Origin: UBA4615 sp035628395
GTDB lineage: Bacteria; Pseudomonadota; Gammaproteobacteria; Burkholderiales; Burkholderiaceae_E
Reading direction: 5' to 3'
DNA: 19,236 nucleotides
NCBI GenBank assembly: GCA_035628395.1
Contig: DASPJX010000325.1
Span: forward strand, 1 to 19,236
Each line of letters starts with the position of its first letter. Positions within the stretch are counted from its first letter, which is position 1. Position numbers and translations under genes: made by a program. Below, piece by piece: positions 1 to 6,145 of this stretch. The notes beneath the pieces are model-generated. The model was not told the DNA's origin. It worked only from the letters and a program-made list of their open reading frames with translations, and did no database searches.

Positions 1-43
1 GCCGTGCGGGATTCGAACCTGCGACCCACGGATCATCGGTCCG
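1..43 (-). other. Truncated tRNA 3' half, possible attachment-site remnant
   Basis: Read on the minus strand, this is a T-arm and anticodon-stem sequence. Its first 26 plus-strand bases are identical to 5963-5988 inside the intact tRNA-Lys gene. After that it differs at base 27 and at most of the anticodon loop (about 34-38), while both sides of a five-pair anticodon stem are kept. No D-arm or acceptor 5' strand follows to the right, so the gene is broken. The loop also lacks the universal U33, so this is not a working tRNA. Such 3' fragments are the classic trace of tyrosine-recombinase integration into a tRNA gene. It could derive from tRNA-Lys or from another tRNA with a similar 3' end. 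The window edge hides the rest. Confidence 0.7.
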
Positions 44-234
44 TCCTTGCCGGTTCCGAAATGGATTCATGGTCGAGGACTTGCGGTGGATGAAAGCGTC
101 GACGTTCTCGCGGGGCACTCGAAACGCGGAGAATGCCGAACTCCGTCTGCTCGACGACCTGCCTGCATGGAGCGAACGGGGTCGTGCGGGGCGGCGATCG
201 CAGGCGCTGGAGCCGCGGTCCTGTCGTGCGGCCG

Positions 235-1281
235 TCACGGGGCGACGAGCACACCGAAACCGAACGTCTGTTGACGCACGTTGTAGTTGATCAGGCTGTC
301 GCCGTAACCGGAGAAGAGCTGCACGTATCCCTTGATGTTGGAGGTGAACGGGAACGCCCATGACGCCTGCAGGGCGCCGTGGCCCGTTCTCCAATTGGCT
401 CGAGCGAGAAGCGAGAACTCGTGACCACCGAGGCGGTAGGTTCCATAGACGTCGCCGTGCCCGAAGAAATCCTCGATGTCCTCGTTCCCCTCGAGAGAGG
501 CGACCGGCTTCCAGACGCGAGCCAGCACGCTGAAGTCGCCGCGCTCCAGGCCGACCTGGGCGTAGATCCGGTTCCAGCTGCGGGACAGGAGGGCCGCTTG
601 GCCGTTGGACTGGTGCACGAGGCCGATGTTGATCAATCGGGCCCGCCATCCGAGCAGCTGCAGATCCAACGGTGCGACCGCCATCAGCTCGGGTTCGTAA
701 TTCGATTCGCGAAACGGACTCGACGAGCCCGAGTTGTAGGCCTGCCAGAAGCTGCGTTGCGTATAGCCGAACCAGAGGTCGAACGGGCTCGCCATGGCCT
801 GCTCCACGAGCTTCATCTTGAAGCCCAGCTGGAAGGCGAGTTCGACGTTCGTCAGCTCCACGTCGGGATCGATCGCTCGAAACGGACGGTAGGGCTCCGA
901 GTTCGGATCGCGCGAGTAGTTCGCGAACAGCACGTAATTGTCGCGGTGCGGCCGGAAGGTCAGCGGCTCGCGCCTGTCCTCGGGCTCGAGTTCCCACAGT
1001 CGGGACAGGCGCGAGCCGCCGGGGGCTCGGGGCCGGAACACGTCAGGGGTCGTCGCGGCGCCGGATGCCGGAGGGGTCGATGACGAGACGTCCGAGGTCG
1101 TGTCCGTCGCCGACGCTCGGGCCGCGAGCTCATCGAAACATGCAAGCCGCCGATCCCTGTCCACCAGCTTCGCACAGGCCTTGATGTCCGCGAGTTCGCC
1201 GGCCGCGGTCGCGGCGGAGCTCGTCAGCGCGCCGGCGAGCGCGACGATGGTTCGGTGGAGAAAGGCGTTGCGTCGTTGCAT
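235..1281 (-). CDS. pldA: Outer membrane phospholipase A (OMPLA)
   Basis: Hydrolyses acyl chains of phospholipids in the outer membrane, normally as a calcium-dependent dimer that is active when membrane asymmetry is lost. A signal peptide ending near SSAATAA is followed by a short Cys-containing N-terminal stretch and a low-complexity Thr/Ser linker. The barrel domain then carries YTQRSFWQAYN, PFRESNYEPE and VHQSNG. The family's catalytic His and Ser lie in HQSNG (about residues 223 and 225), and the third residue is the Asn of SWNR, 14 residues after the His as in the E. coli enzyme. It ends with a typical aromatic-rich strand. The ATG at 1281 is preferred because AGGA lies about 8 bases upstream; an in-frame GTG at 1296 would add five residues. 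It lies 66 bases downstream of the LysR gene on the same strand and may be co-transcribed with it. The region 44-234 beyond its stop holds no clear gene. Confidence 0.93.
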   Translation of the reverse strand: MQRRNAFLHRTIVALAGALTSSAATAAGELADIKACAKLVDRDRRLACFDELAARASATDTTSDVSSSTPPASGAATTPDVFRPRAPGGSRLSRLWELEPEDRREPLTFRPHRDNYVLFANYSRDPNSEPYRPFRAIDPDVELTNVELAFQLGFKMKLVEQAMASPFDLWFGYTQRSFWQAYNSGSSSPFRESNYEPELMAVAPLDLQLLGWRARLINIGLVHQSNGQAALLSRSWNRIYAQVGLERGDFSVLARVWKPVASLEGNEDIEDFFGHGDVYGTYRLGGHEFSLLARANWRTGHGALQASWAFPFTSNIKGYVQLFSGYGDSLINYNVRQQTFGFGVLVAP

Positions 1282-1347
1282 TCTCGCGATCCTCACGGTT
1301 ACGGCGACGCGCCGGGGGAGGCGAGTCGCTACGAGACACGGTCGCGC

Positions 1348-2256
1348 CTAGCCCGTCGTGCTCCTGGGCGCGCTGCGCAGTGTCTCGAACAGCAGGCGAG
1401 CCGCCGGCCCGACGATCGTGTTCCGGCGCCGGACGACGACCGTCCTGAACTGCGGCATGCGATCCGCGCCTTCCCAGGACTCGAGGGTCAGGGGCACCAG
1501 TCGCCCGGCGGCGAGGTCGGGAGCGGCGATGTGATCCGGAAGGCTGCCCCAGCCCGCGCCGGCGGACAGCAGCTCGCGTTTGGCGTGGATGTCGGTGACG
1601 TACCACCGGTCGGTCGCGTACACGCCCAGGTCGGGGCTGTCGAGCGCCGCCGACAGGGGCGTCCACACGAGCTGGAGGTGGGAGCGCAGCTCGTCCGACG
1701 AGATCACTCCGCCCATGCGGGCGAGCGGGTGCGTCGGCGCGGCGACCGCCACCAGATCGTGCTCGGTGCAGTGGGCGACCTCGTACTCGTTGGTCATGGC
1801 CGCGACCTGGATCAGCACGCCCAGCTGGATCTTCCCCGCGTCCATCAACTCCAGCGCTCGCGCGCGCTCTTCGATCACGACGCGAATGCGGACGGACGAG
1901 TGCGCGGCGTGCAGCTGCCGTAGCGCCCGTCCGATGACGGCGAGCGGGACGAACGGTTCGACCGCGACGGTCAGGCCGGCCTCGAGTCCCTGGGCGAAAC
2001 CTTGCGCCAGCCGATCGAAGTCCTCGGCGTCGGCGACCAGCCGCTGCGCACGGGGCAGCAGTGCCCGACCTTGGGCGGTGAGCACGGCCCTGTACCCGGT
2101 ACGGTCGAAGAGCAGCAGTCCGGATTCTTCTTCCAGCGCACGAATGGCATAGGTGACGGCGGATTGCGCCCGGCCCAGCTGGCGCGCCGCAGCCGAGAAG
2201 CCGCCATTGCGCGCCACCGTCACGAAGACCACCAGCTGATCCAAGGTGTAGGCCAT
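1348..2256 (-). CDS. LysR-family transcriptional regulator
   Basis: A 302-residue protein of normal LysR length. The N-terminal winged helix-turn-helix (about residues 1-60) shows LDQLVVFVTVARNGGFSAAA, QSAVTYAIRALEEE and LFDRTGYRAVLTAQG. The rest is a periplasmic-binding-like effector domain of the LysR substrate type. The ATG at 2256 is chosen; a GTG directly before it at 2259 is an alternative that adds one residue. It is divergent from the DoxX-led gene set, and the spacer of about 100 bases contains a LysR-type operator. The usual logic is that such a regulator represses itself and activates the divergent genes when it binds a small aromatic or oxidant. The effector cannot be read from the sequence, but the gene content points to quinones, catechols or similar electrophiles. 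This functional assignment is inference; the family assignment is firm. Confidence 0.93.
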   Translation of the reverse strand: MAYTLDQLVVFVTVARNGGFSAAARQLGRAQSAVTYAIRALEEESGLLLFDRTGYRAVLTAQGRALLPRAQRLVADAEDFDRLAQGFAQGLEAGLTVAVEPFVPLAVIGRALRQLHAAHSSVRIRVVIEERARALELMDAGKIQLGVLIQVAAMTNEYEVAHCTEHDLVAVAAPTHPLARMGGVISSDELRSHLQLVWTPLSAALDSPDLGVYATDRWYVTDIHAKRELLSAGAGWGSLPDHIAAPDLAAGRLVPLTLESWEGADRMPQFRTVVVRRRNTIVGPAARLLFETLRSAPRSTTG

Positions 2257-2262
2257 CACTCG

Positions 2263-2277
2263 ATCAGTTTCGTTGAT
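2263..2277. promoter_or_regulatory. Putative LysR-type operator (T-N11-A palindrome)
   Basis: ATCAGTTTCGTTGAT is an inverted repeat (ATCA-N7-TGAT) that fits the classic T-N11-A LysR box. It starts 7 bases outside the lysR start codon, in the divergent spacer. A second imperfect dyad, GGAT-N7-ATCC, lies at 2283-2297 and may be the activation half. This spacer is much more AT-rich than its surroundings. No matching -35/-10 pair for the doxX side could be assigned with confidence. Confidence 0.55.
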
Positions 2278-2355
2278 GGAAAGGATCGAATCTATCCCCT
2301 TATTCGCCTATTTCTTCGATGCGATGCTCTCTCCGTCAACCATTCGGAGAAGTCC

Positions 2356-2781
2356 ATGAACGGCAGCGCTTCACTCGATACCGGCGCCGGCAACAAGCCT
2401 TGGCGCATCGGCCTCTGGGTCGCCCAGATCTTGCTGGCAGTGATGTACATCCCGTCCGGGATCATGAAGCTGACCCGGCCGCTCGCCGAGCTGGCCCAGC
2501 AGATGGCCTGGACGGCCGACCTGCCCCAGCTGGTGCGCATCGCGGGCACTGCCGACCTCGCCGCGGGGCTCGGGCTGATCCTCCCCGCGCTGACCCGCAT
2601 CGCGCCGAGGCTCACCGTCTGGGCCGCCGTCGGAGCGACGGTGCTCCAGATCTTCGCGATCGTCCTGCATGCGTCCCGTGGCGAGTTCGGCGTGCTGCCG
2701 ATCAACGCCGCCCTGATCGCGCTGCAGCTCTTCGTCATCTGGGGCCGCACCAAGAAGGCGCCCATCGCGCCTCGCCATTGA
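2356..2781 (+). CDS. DoxX-like small integral membrane protein
   Basis: A 141-residue protein with about four hydrophobic segments: IGLWVAQILLAVMYIPSGIM near residues 18-37, LAAGLGLILPAL, VWAAVGATVLQIFAIVL and INAALIALQLFVIW. The first segment with its following KL (PSGIMKL) is typical of the DoxX family. A GGAGAA ribosome-binding site lies a few bases before the ATG. It is the first gene of the plus-strand set, followed 33 bases later by the dioxygenase. DoxX proteins occur widely beside thiol and quinone stress genes; Bacillus CatD, encoded next to a catechol dioxygenase, is an example. The exact biochemical role is unknown, so no specific activity is claimed. Confidence 0.85.
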   Translation: MNGSASLDTGAGNKPWRIGLWVAQILLAVMYIPSGIMKLTRPLAELAQQMAWTADLPQLVRIAGTADLAAGLGLILPALTRIAPRLTVWAAVGATVLQIFAIVLHASRGEFGVLPINAALIALQLFVIWGRTKKAPIAPRH

Positions 2782-2814
2782 AGCAGCCGTACCCGAACGA
2801 ACAAGGAGCCATTC

Positions 2815-3693
2815 ATGTCCACATCGACCTCCCGGCGCATGCCGGTCTACTTCCTGTCCCACGGCGGCGGACCCTGGCCGTACATGAGCGGCCCCTTCCG
2901 TCGGAACTTCGACCTGCTGGAGCGTTCCCTGCAGGACATCCCGAGCCAGCTGCCCCGCAAGCCGAAGGCGGTGCTCGTCGCGTCCGGTCACTGGGAGGAA
3001 AGCGAGTTCACCCTCTCCTCCGGACGCGCGCCGGGAATGGTCTTCGACTACTACGGCTTCCCGGAGGAGATGTACCGGATCAGCTATCCGGCACCCGGTG
3101 ACCCGGCGCTCGCCGAGCGCGCGCGCGCGCTGCTGCACCAGGCCGGATGGCCCGCACGGCTCGATGCGGAACGCGGCTACGACCACGGCACCTTCACGAT
3201 GATGAGGGCGATCTATCCGGACGCCGACGTGCCGGTCGTGCAGCTCTCGCTCAAGGACTCGCTCGACCCCGCCGAGCACTTCGCGATCGGCCGTGCGCTG
3301 GCGCCGCTGCGCGACGAGGACGTGCTGATCGTCGGCAGCGGGCTGAGCACCCACAACCTGGGCGAGCGCGGCCCGCAGATGGCCGCGCCCTCCGGCGCGT
3401 TCGACGGCTGGATTCGGGACGCGCTGTCCAATCCCGATCCCGATGCCCGCAGGCAGGCCCTGGAGCACTGGGAGCAGGCGCCGTTCGCGCGACTGAACCA
3501 TCCGCGCGAGGACCACCTGATGCCGCTGATGGTCGCGGCGGGGGCCGCCGGGGACGATCCGGCGACGCCGATCTACGGGGAGGTCTTCATGCGCTCCATG
3601 ACGGCGTCGAGCTTCCGCTTCGGCGACGACACCCGCCCGTCGCCGTTCGATCGGCTGGCGGCACCGCAGACCTCGGCGGTTCGACCCGCCTGA
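2815..3693 (+). CDS. LigB/DODA-family extradiol dioxygenase (YgiD-like)
   Basis: A 292-residue cytosolic protein of the class III extradiol ring-cleavage family, the group that includes plant DOPA 4,5-dioxygenase and E. coli YgiD. Visible signatures are LSHGGGP (His16), ASGHWEE (His59), YDHGTF (His124), GSGLSTHN (His180) and NHPREDHLMPL (His229 and His234). His16, His59 and His234 are the likely metal ligands by analogy with the family. The protein is full length. AAGGAG lies just before the ATG at 2815. Its neighbours are a DoxX protein upstream and a VOC protein 29 bases downstream. Family members cleave catecholic rings, but the natural substrate is often unknown. Ring opening of a catechol or hydroquinone made by the neighbouring reductases is a reasonable inference. 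Confidence 0.9.
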   Translation: MSTSTSRRMPVYFLSHGGGPWPYMSGPFRRNFDLLERSLQDIPSQLPRKPKAVLVASGHWEESEFTLSSGRAPGMVFDYYGFPEEMYRISYPAPGDPALAERARALLHQAGWPARLDAERGYDHGTFTMMRAIYPDADVPVVQLSLKDSLDPAEHFAIGRALAPLRDEDVLIVGSGLSTHNLGERGPQMAAPSGAFDGWIRDALSNPDPDARRQALEHWEQAPFARLNHPREDHLMPLMVAAGAAGDDPATPIYGEVFMRSMTASSFRFGDDTRPSPFDRLAAPQTSAVRPA

Positions 3694-3722
3694 CCCGTCA
3701 CGAATCCACGAAAGGGATCGAC

Positions 3723-4106
3723 ATGCGAGTTGCAGGAATCACGTGGCACGCACTGACGCTCGAGCCGGCGCAGTTCGAAGCGACGAAGAAGCTGGTGACC
3801 GAGACCTTCGGTCTGGCGCCGATGATGGAGTTCGAAGGCGTCGCGGTGTTCTCGATGCCGGACGGCACGCTGCTGGAGCTGTACCAGCCGCAGACGGTGC
3901 CGCCCTACGGCTACAACGGCGCCGTCGCGATCGGCTTTCGCGTGGACGACATCGAAGCGGCGTCGCGTGACGTCGCACAGGCGGGCTGCGAGCTGCTGGG
4001 GGAGATCACGAGGCTGCCCGAGATGGGGTACGCGTACCGGCACTTCCGCGGGCCCGACGGACGCGTCTACGGACTCAACGAGCAGAAGGCGCAGCCCGCG
4101 CAATGA
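3723..4106 (+). CDS. VOC (glyoxalase/bleomycin-resistance/dioxygenase) superfamily protein
   Basis: A 127-residue single VOC unit made of two beta-alpha-beta-beta-beta modules. Possible metal ligands are His9 (GITWHAL), Glu52 (LLELYQP) and Glu120 (GLNE). The usual third position, in AIGFRVDD, is not a His, so metal binding is uncertain. The C-terminal YRHFRGPDGRVYGLNE is typical of the fold. A GGGA-type site precedes the ATG. The gene lies between the DODA-type dioxygenase and qorB, probably in the same transcript. VOC proteins include glyoxalases, dioxygenases, thiol transferases and simple binding proteins, and the sequence alone does not choose among them. A role on the same aromatic or electrophilic substrate as its neighbours is inferred from position only. 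Confidence 0.85.
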   Translation: MRVAGITWHALTLEPAQFEATKKLVTETFGLAPMMEFEGVAVFSMPDGTLLELYQPQTVPPYGYNGAVAIGFRVDDIEAASRDVAQAGCELLGEITRLPEMGYAYRHFRGPDGRVYGLNEQKAQPAQ

Positions 4107-4155
4107 CGCGTGGCCGCGCGGCACTCACCGATCGATCCAATCAGGTACACCCATC

Positions 4156-5001
4156 ATGGTCACAGGCATCACCGGCGCGACCGGACAGCTCGGTCGCATC
4201 GTCGTCGACGAACTGAAGAAGCGAATTCCCACTGCGCAGATCGTGGCGCTGGTCCGATCGCCCGAGAAGGCCGCTGACCTGGGCGTGACGGTGCGGGCAG
4301 CCGATTACGCGCGTCCCGACACCCTGGCGAGCGCGCTTTCCGGGATCGACGCCTTGCTGCTGATCTCGTCGAGCGAGGTCGGCCGACGGACGGCCCAGCA
4401 CAGGAACGTCATCGAGGCAGCCGCGAAGGCCGGCGTGAAGCGCATCGTCTACACCAGCCTGCTGCATGCGGACACGTCGCCCCTGAGCCTGGCTTCGGAG
4501 CACGTCGAGACCGAGGCCATGCTGCGCGCCTCGGGTATACCTTCCACGATCCTGCGCAACGGCTGGTACATGGAGAACCACGCCGGCTCCGCCAAGATGG
4601 CGCTCGCGTCGGGCGCCTTCATCGGGGCGGCCTCGACCGGCCGGGTCGCTGGAGCCGCGCGCCGGGATCTCGCCGAGGCGGCCGCGATCGTCCTCACGAG
4701 CCCGGGTCACGAGGGCAAGGTGTACGAGCTGGCTGGCGACGAGCGCTACACCCTGGCCGAACTCGCAGCCGAGATCGGCCGCCAGGCGGGCAAGGACCTG
4801 CCATACCGTCCTCTGGGCCAGGCGGGATATGCGAAGGCACTGGAAGGTGCCGGAGTCCCGCCGCAGTTCGCGCAGGCGCTGGCGACGTGGGATGCGGACG
4901 TGGCGAAAGGTGCGCTGGACGACGAGAGCCGCACGCTCTCGCGTCTTCTGGGACGCCCCACCACGCCCCTCTCGGTCGTCGTCGCGAAGGCACTCGCATA
5001 G
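4156..5001 (+). CDS. qorB: NAD(P)H:quinone oxidoreductase, QorB/NmrA-like atypical SDR
   Basis: A 281-residue NmrA-like protein that closely resembles E. coli QorB (YtfG), which reduces quinones with NADPH. The N-terminal dinucleotide-binding motif GITGATGQLG is followed by VALVRSPEKA, LLLISSSEVG, QHRNVIEAA, YTSLLHADTSPL and the LRNGWYMEN segment. GHEGKVYELAGD comes later and RPTTPL is near the C-terminus. The ATG at 4156 is chosen because it places the Rossmann motif at the N-terminus as in QorB, although the frame stays open further upstream. It follows the VOC gene by 49 bases. Reducing quinones to hydroquinones would supply a substrate that a ring-cleaving dioxygenase could remove, which fits the neighbouring genes. 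The family call is strong; the in vivo substrate is inferred. Confidence 0.93.
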   Translation: MVTGITGATGQLGRIVVDELKKRIPTAQIVALVRSPEKAADLGVTVRAADYARPDTLASALSGIDALLLISSSEVGRRTAQHRNVIEAAAKAGVKRIVYTSLLHADTSPLSLASEHVETEAMLRASGIPSTILRNGWYMENHAGSAKMALASGAFIGAASTGRVAGAARRDLAEAAAIVLTSPGHEGKVYELAGDERYTLAELAAEIGRQAGKDLPYRPLGQAGYAKALEGAGVPPQFAQALATWDADVAKGALDDESRTLSRLLGRPTTPLSVVVAKALA

Positions 5002-5178
5002 GCGCGACCGTTCGCATCGACGCACCGGCCCGGACGGCTTGGCCGATCCGCAAGGCGCGCATCGAGCGAGCAGGGCGCGGCCGTCGCATGTCCGTGTGTG
5101 TCCGGGACGGGATGGAGGTCATGCCGTCCCGCCGATCCGACAGCGCCATCGGGCGCGCTCGGCTTCATGACCGCCTCG

Positions 5179-5222
5179 GTGGCGGTGGGCGGGATGCCCA
5201 CGGCCACGAAGTTCAACCTTCG
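5179..5222 (+). other. Two adjacent hairpins in the leader of the FMN reductase gene
   Basis: The 237-base gap between qorB and the next gene contains a strong inverted repeat at 5179-5207 (12-base arms with one mismatch around a GGGAT loop). A smaller hairpin, CGAAG-TTCAAC-CTTCG, abuts it at 5207-5222, two bases before the AAGGAG ribosome-binding site. Another dyad (CGGGACGG/CCGTCCCG, 5103-5131) lies upstream. No U-tract follows, so these are not standard terminators. They may be leader structures, RNA-processing sites or a diverged coding remnant. Confidence 0.45.
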
Positions 5223-5238
5223 ACAAGGAGCATCCATC

Positions 5239-5799
5239 ATGATCCGCATCGCCATCATCGTCGGCAGCACGCGTCCCGGTCGCAAGGCGGAGGCCGTCGC
5301 GACCTGGGTCCACCAGATCGCGAGCAAGCGCAGCGACGCACGGTACGAGCTCGTCGACCTCCAGGATTTCGATCTGCCGCTGCTCGACGAGCCGATGCCC
5401 CCGGCCATGGGCCAGTACACGAAGGATCACACCAAGCGGTGGTCCGAGACGATCGCCTCGTTCGACGGGTTCGTCTTCGTCACCCCGGAGTACAACCACG
5501 CGACGTCCGGGGCTCTGAAGAACGCCATCGATTTCCTCTACCGCGAGTGGAACAACAAGGCCGCCGGGTTCGTCGGCTACGGAAGCGCCGGGGGCAGCCG
5601 AGCCATCGAGAACCTTCGGCTGATCATGGGCGAGCTGATGGTGGCCGACGTGCGCGCGCAGGTCATGCTGTCGCTGTTCACGGACTTCCAGAATTTCCAG
5701 CAGTTCCAGCCGGCCGCGATGCACGAGAAGTCGGTGAACACGATGCTGGACCAGGTCGTGGCCTGGAGCACGGCGCTCGAGCCGCTGCGGCGAGCCTGA
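5239..5799 (+). CDS. NADPH-dependent FMN reductase (flavodoxin-like)
   Basis: A 186-residue flavodoxin-fold protein. The FMN phosphate loop GSTRPGR (about residues 9-15) and the second FMN motif TPEYNHATSGALKNAIDFLY are both intact, and a YGSAGGSRA segment completes the FMN pocket. Such enzymes reduce FMN, quinones, azo compounds or chromate using NAD(P)H. The ATG at 5239 is preferred over upstream in-frame starts because a perfect AAGGAG lies 8 bases before it and the family motif IAIIVGSTRPGR begins directly after it. It is the last gene of the plus-strand redox set. Its own 237-base leader suggests it may be transcribed separately from qorB. It is followed by about 110 bases without a gene and then the convergent tRNA-Lys terminator. 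The true electron acceptor is not known. Confidence 0.92.
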   Translation: MIRIAIIVGSTRPGRKAEAVATWVHQIASKRSDARYELVDLQDFDLPLLDEPMPPAMGQYTKDHTKRWSETIASFDGFVFVTPEYNHATSGALKNAIDFLYREWNNKAAGFVGYGSAGGSRAIENLRLIMGELMVADVRAQVMLSLFTDFQNFQQFQPAAMHEKSVNTMLDQVVAWSTALEPLRRA

Positions 5800-5908
5800 C
5801 CCGGGCGAATCGAGCGCGGGATCCCGAGAGTCGTCGGCCACGCGAGGGGCGACGCGCGGGACCGGCACCTTCCGGACGGTCCTGCATCGGCCGTCGCACG
5901 CTTCGCGC

Positions 5909-5948
5909 CAAAAAACAAAGGGCTACGTGCCGAAGCGCGTAACCCTTT
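5909..5948 (-). terminator. Intrinsic terminator of the tRNA-Lys gene
   Basis: On the minus strand there is a 14-base stem (arms at 5935-5948 and 5917-5930) closed by a TTCG loop. It has one mismatch and one G-U pair and is followed by TGTTTTTT. It lies 9 bases beyond the encoded CCA end of tRNA-Lys, so it is the expected end of that transcript. It could also limit convergent read-through from the FMN reductase side. Confidence 0.9.
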
Positions 5949-5956
5949 GATCGAAT

Positions 5957-6032
5957 TGGTAGGCCGTGCGGGATTCGAACCTGCGACCAACGGATTAAAA
6001 GTCCGCTGCTCTACCAGCTGAGCTAACGACCC
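5957..6032 (-). tRNA. tRNA-Lys(UUU)
   Basis: A 76-base cloverleaf on the minus strand. The acceptor stem GGGTCGT pairs with ACGGCCT, with A73 and a genomically encoded CCA. The D-arm is AGCTCAGCTGGTAGAGCA. The anticodon stem GCGGA/TCCGT encloses CTTTTAA, giving anticodon UUU. The T-arm contains GGTTCGAATCC. It is preceded by a consensus promoter and followed by a strong terminator, so it is its own transcription unit. The 26 bases at 5963-5988 recur exactly at 1-26, which makes this gene the candidate intact end of an integration event. Confidence 0.96.
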
Positions 6033-6090
6033 GAATGCGTCTTGGAGCGCGTAGTTATTCTTGTTGCTTGTTCTTATTGGGAAGCCCGCT

Positions 6091-6119
6091 ACTCTACGAT
6101 CCGACGGGACGCCTGTCAA
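6091..6119 (-). promoter_or_regulatory. Sigma-70 promoter of tRNA-Lys
   Basis: On the minus strand TTGACA (6114-6119) and TAGAGT (6091-6096) are separated by exactly 17 bases. Transcription would start near 6084, giving a leader of about 50 bases before the mature tRNA 5' end at 6032. The spacer 6033-6090 is unusually AT-rich for this genome. Confidence 0.8.
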
Positions 6120-6145
6120 ACTGTGGAGGTCCGAAGCGGAGCGCT

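Noticed and set aside
1..43. Intact second tRNA gene at the left edge
   Set aside because: The anticodon loop would lack U33, and no D-arm or acceptor 5' strand follows to the right, so only a 3' half is present.
5179..5222. FMN (RFN) riboswitch before the flavin-dependent reductase
   Set aside because: The stretch is too short and lacks the multi-helix conserved core. Only simple hairpins are seen.
5098..5238. N-terminal extension of the FMN reductase
   Set aside because: The FMN-binding motif belongs at the N-terminus, and a perfect AAGGAG sits 8 bases before the ATG at 5239. The extra residues resemble no family.
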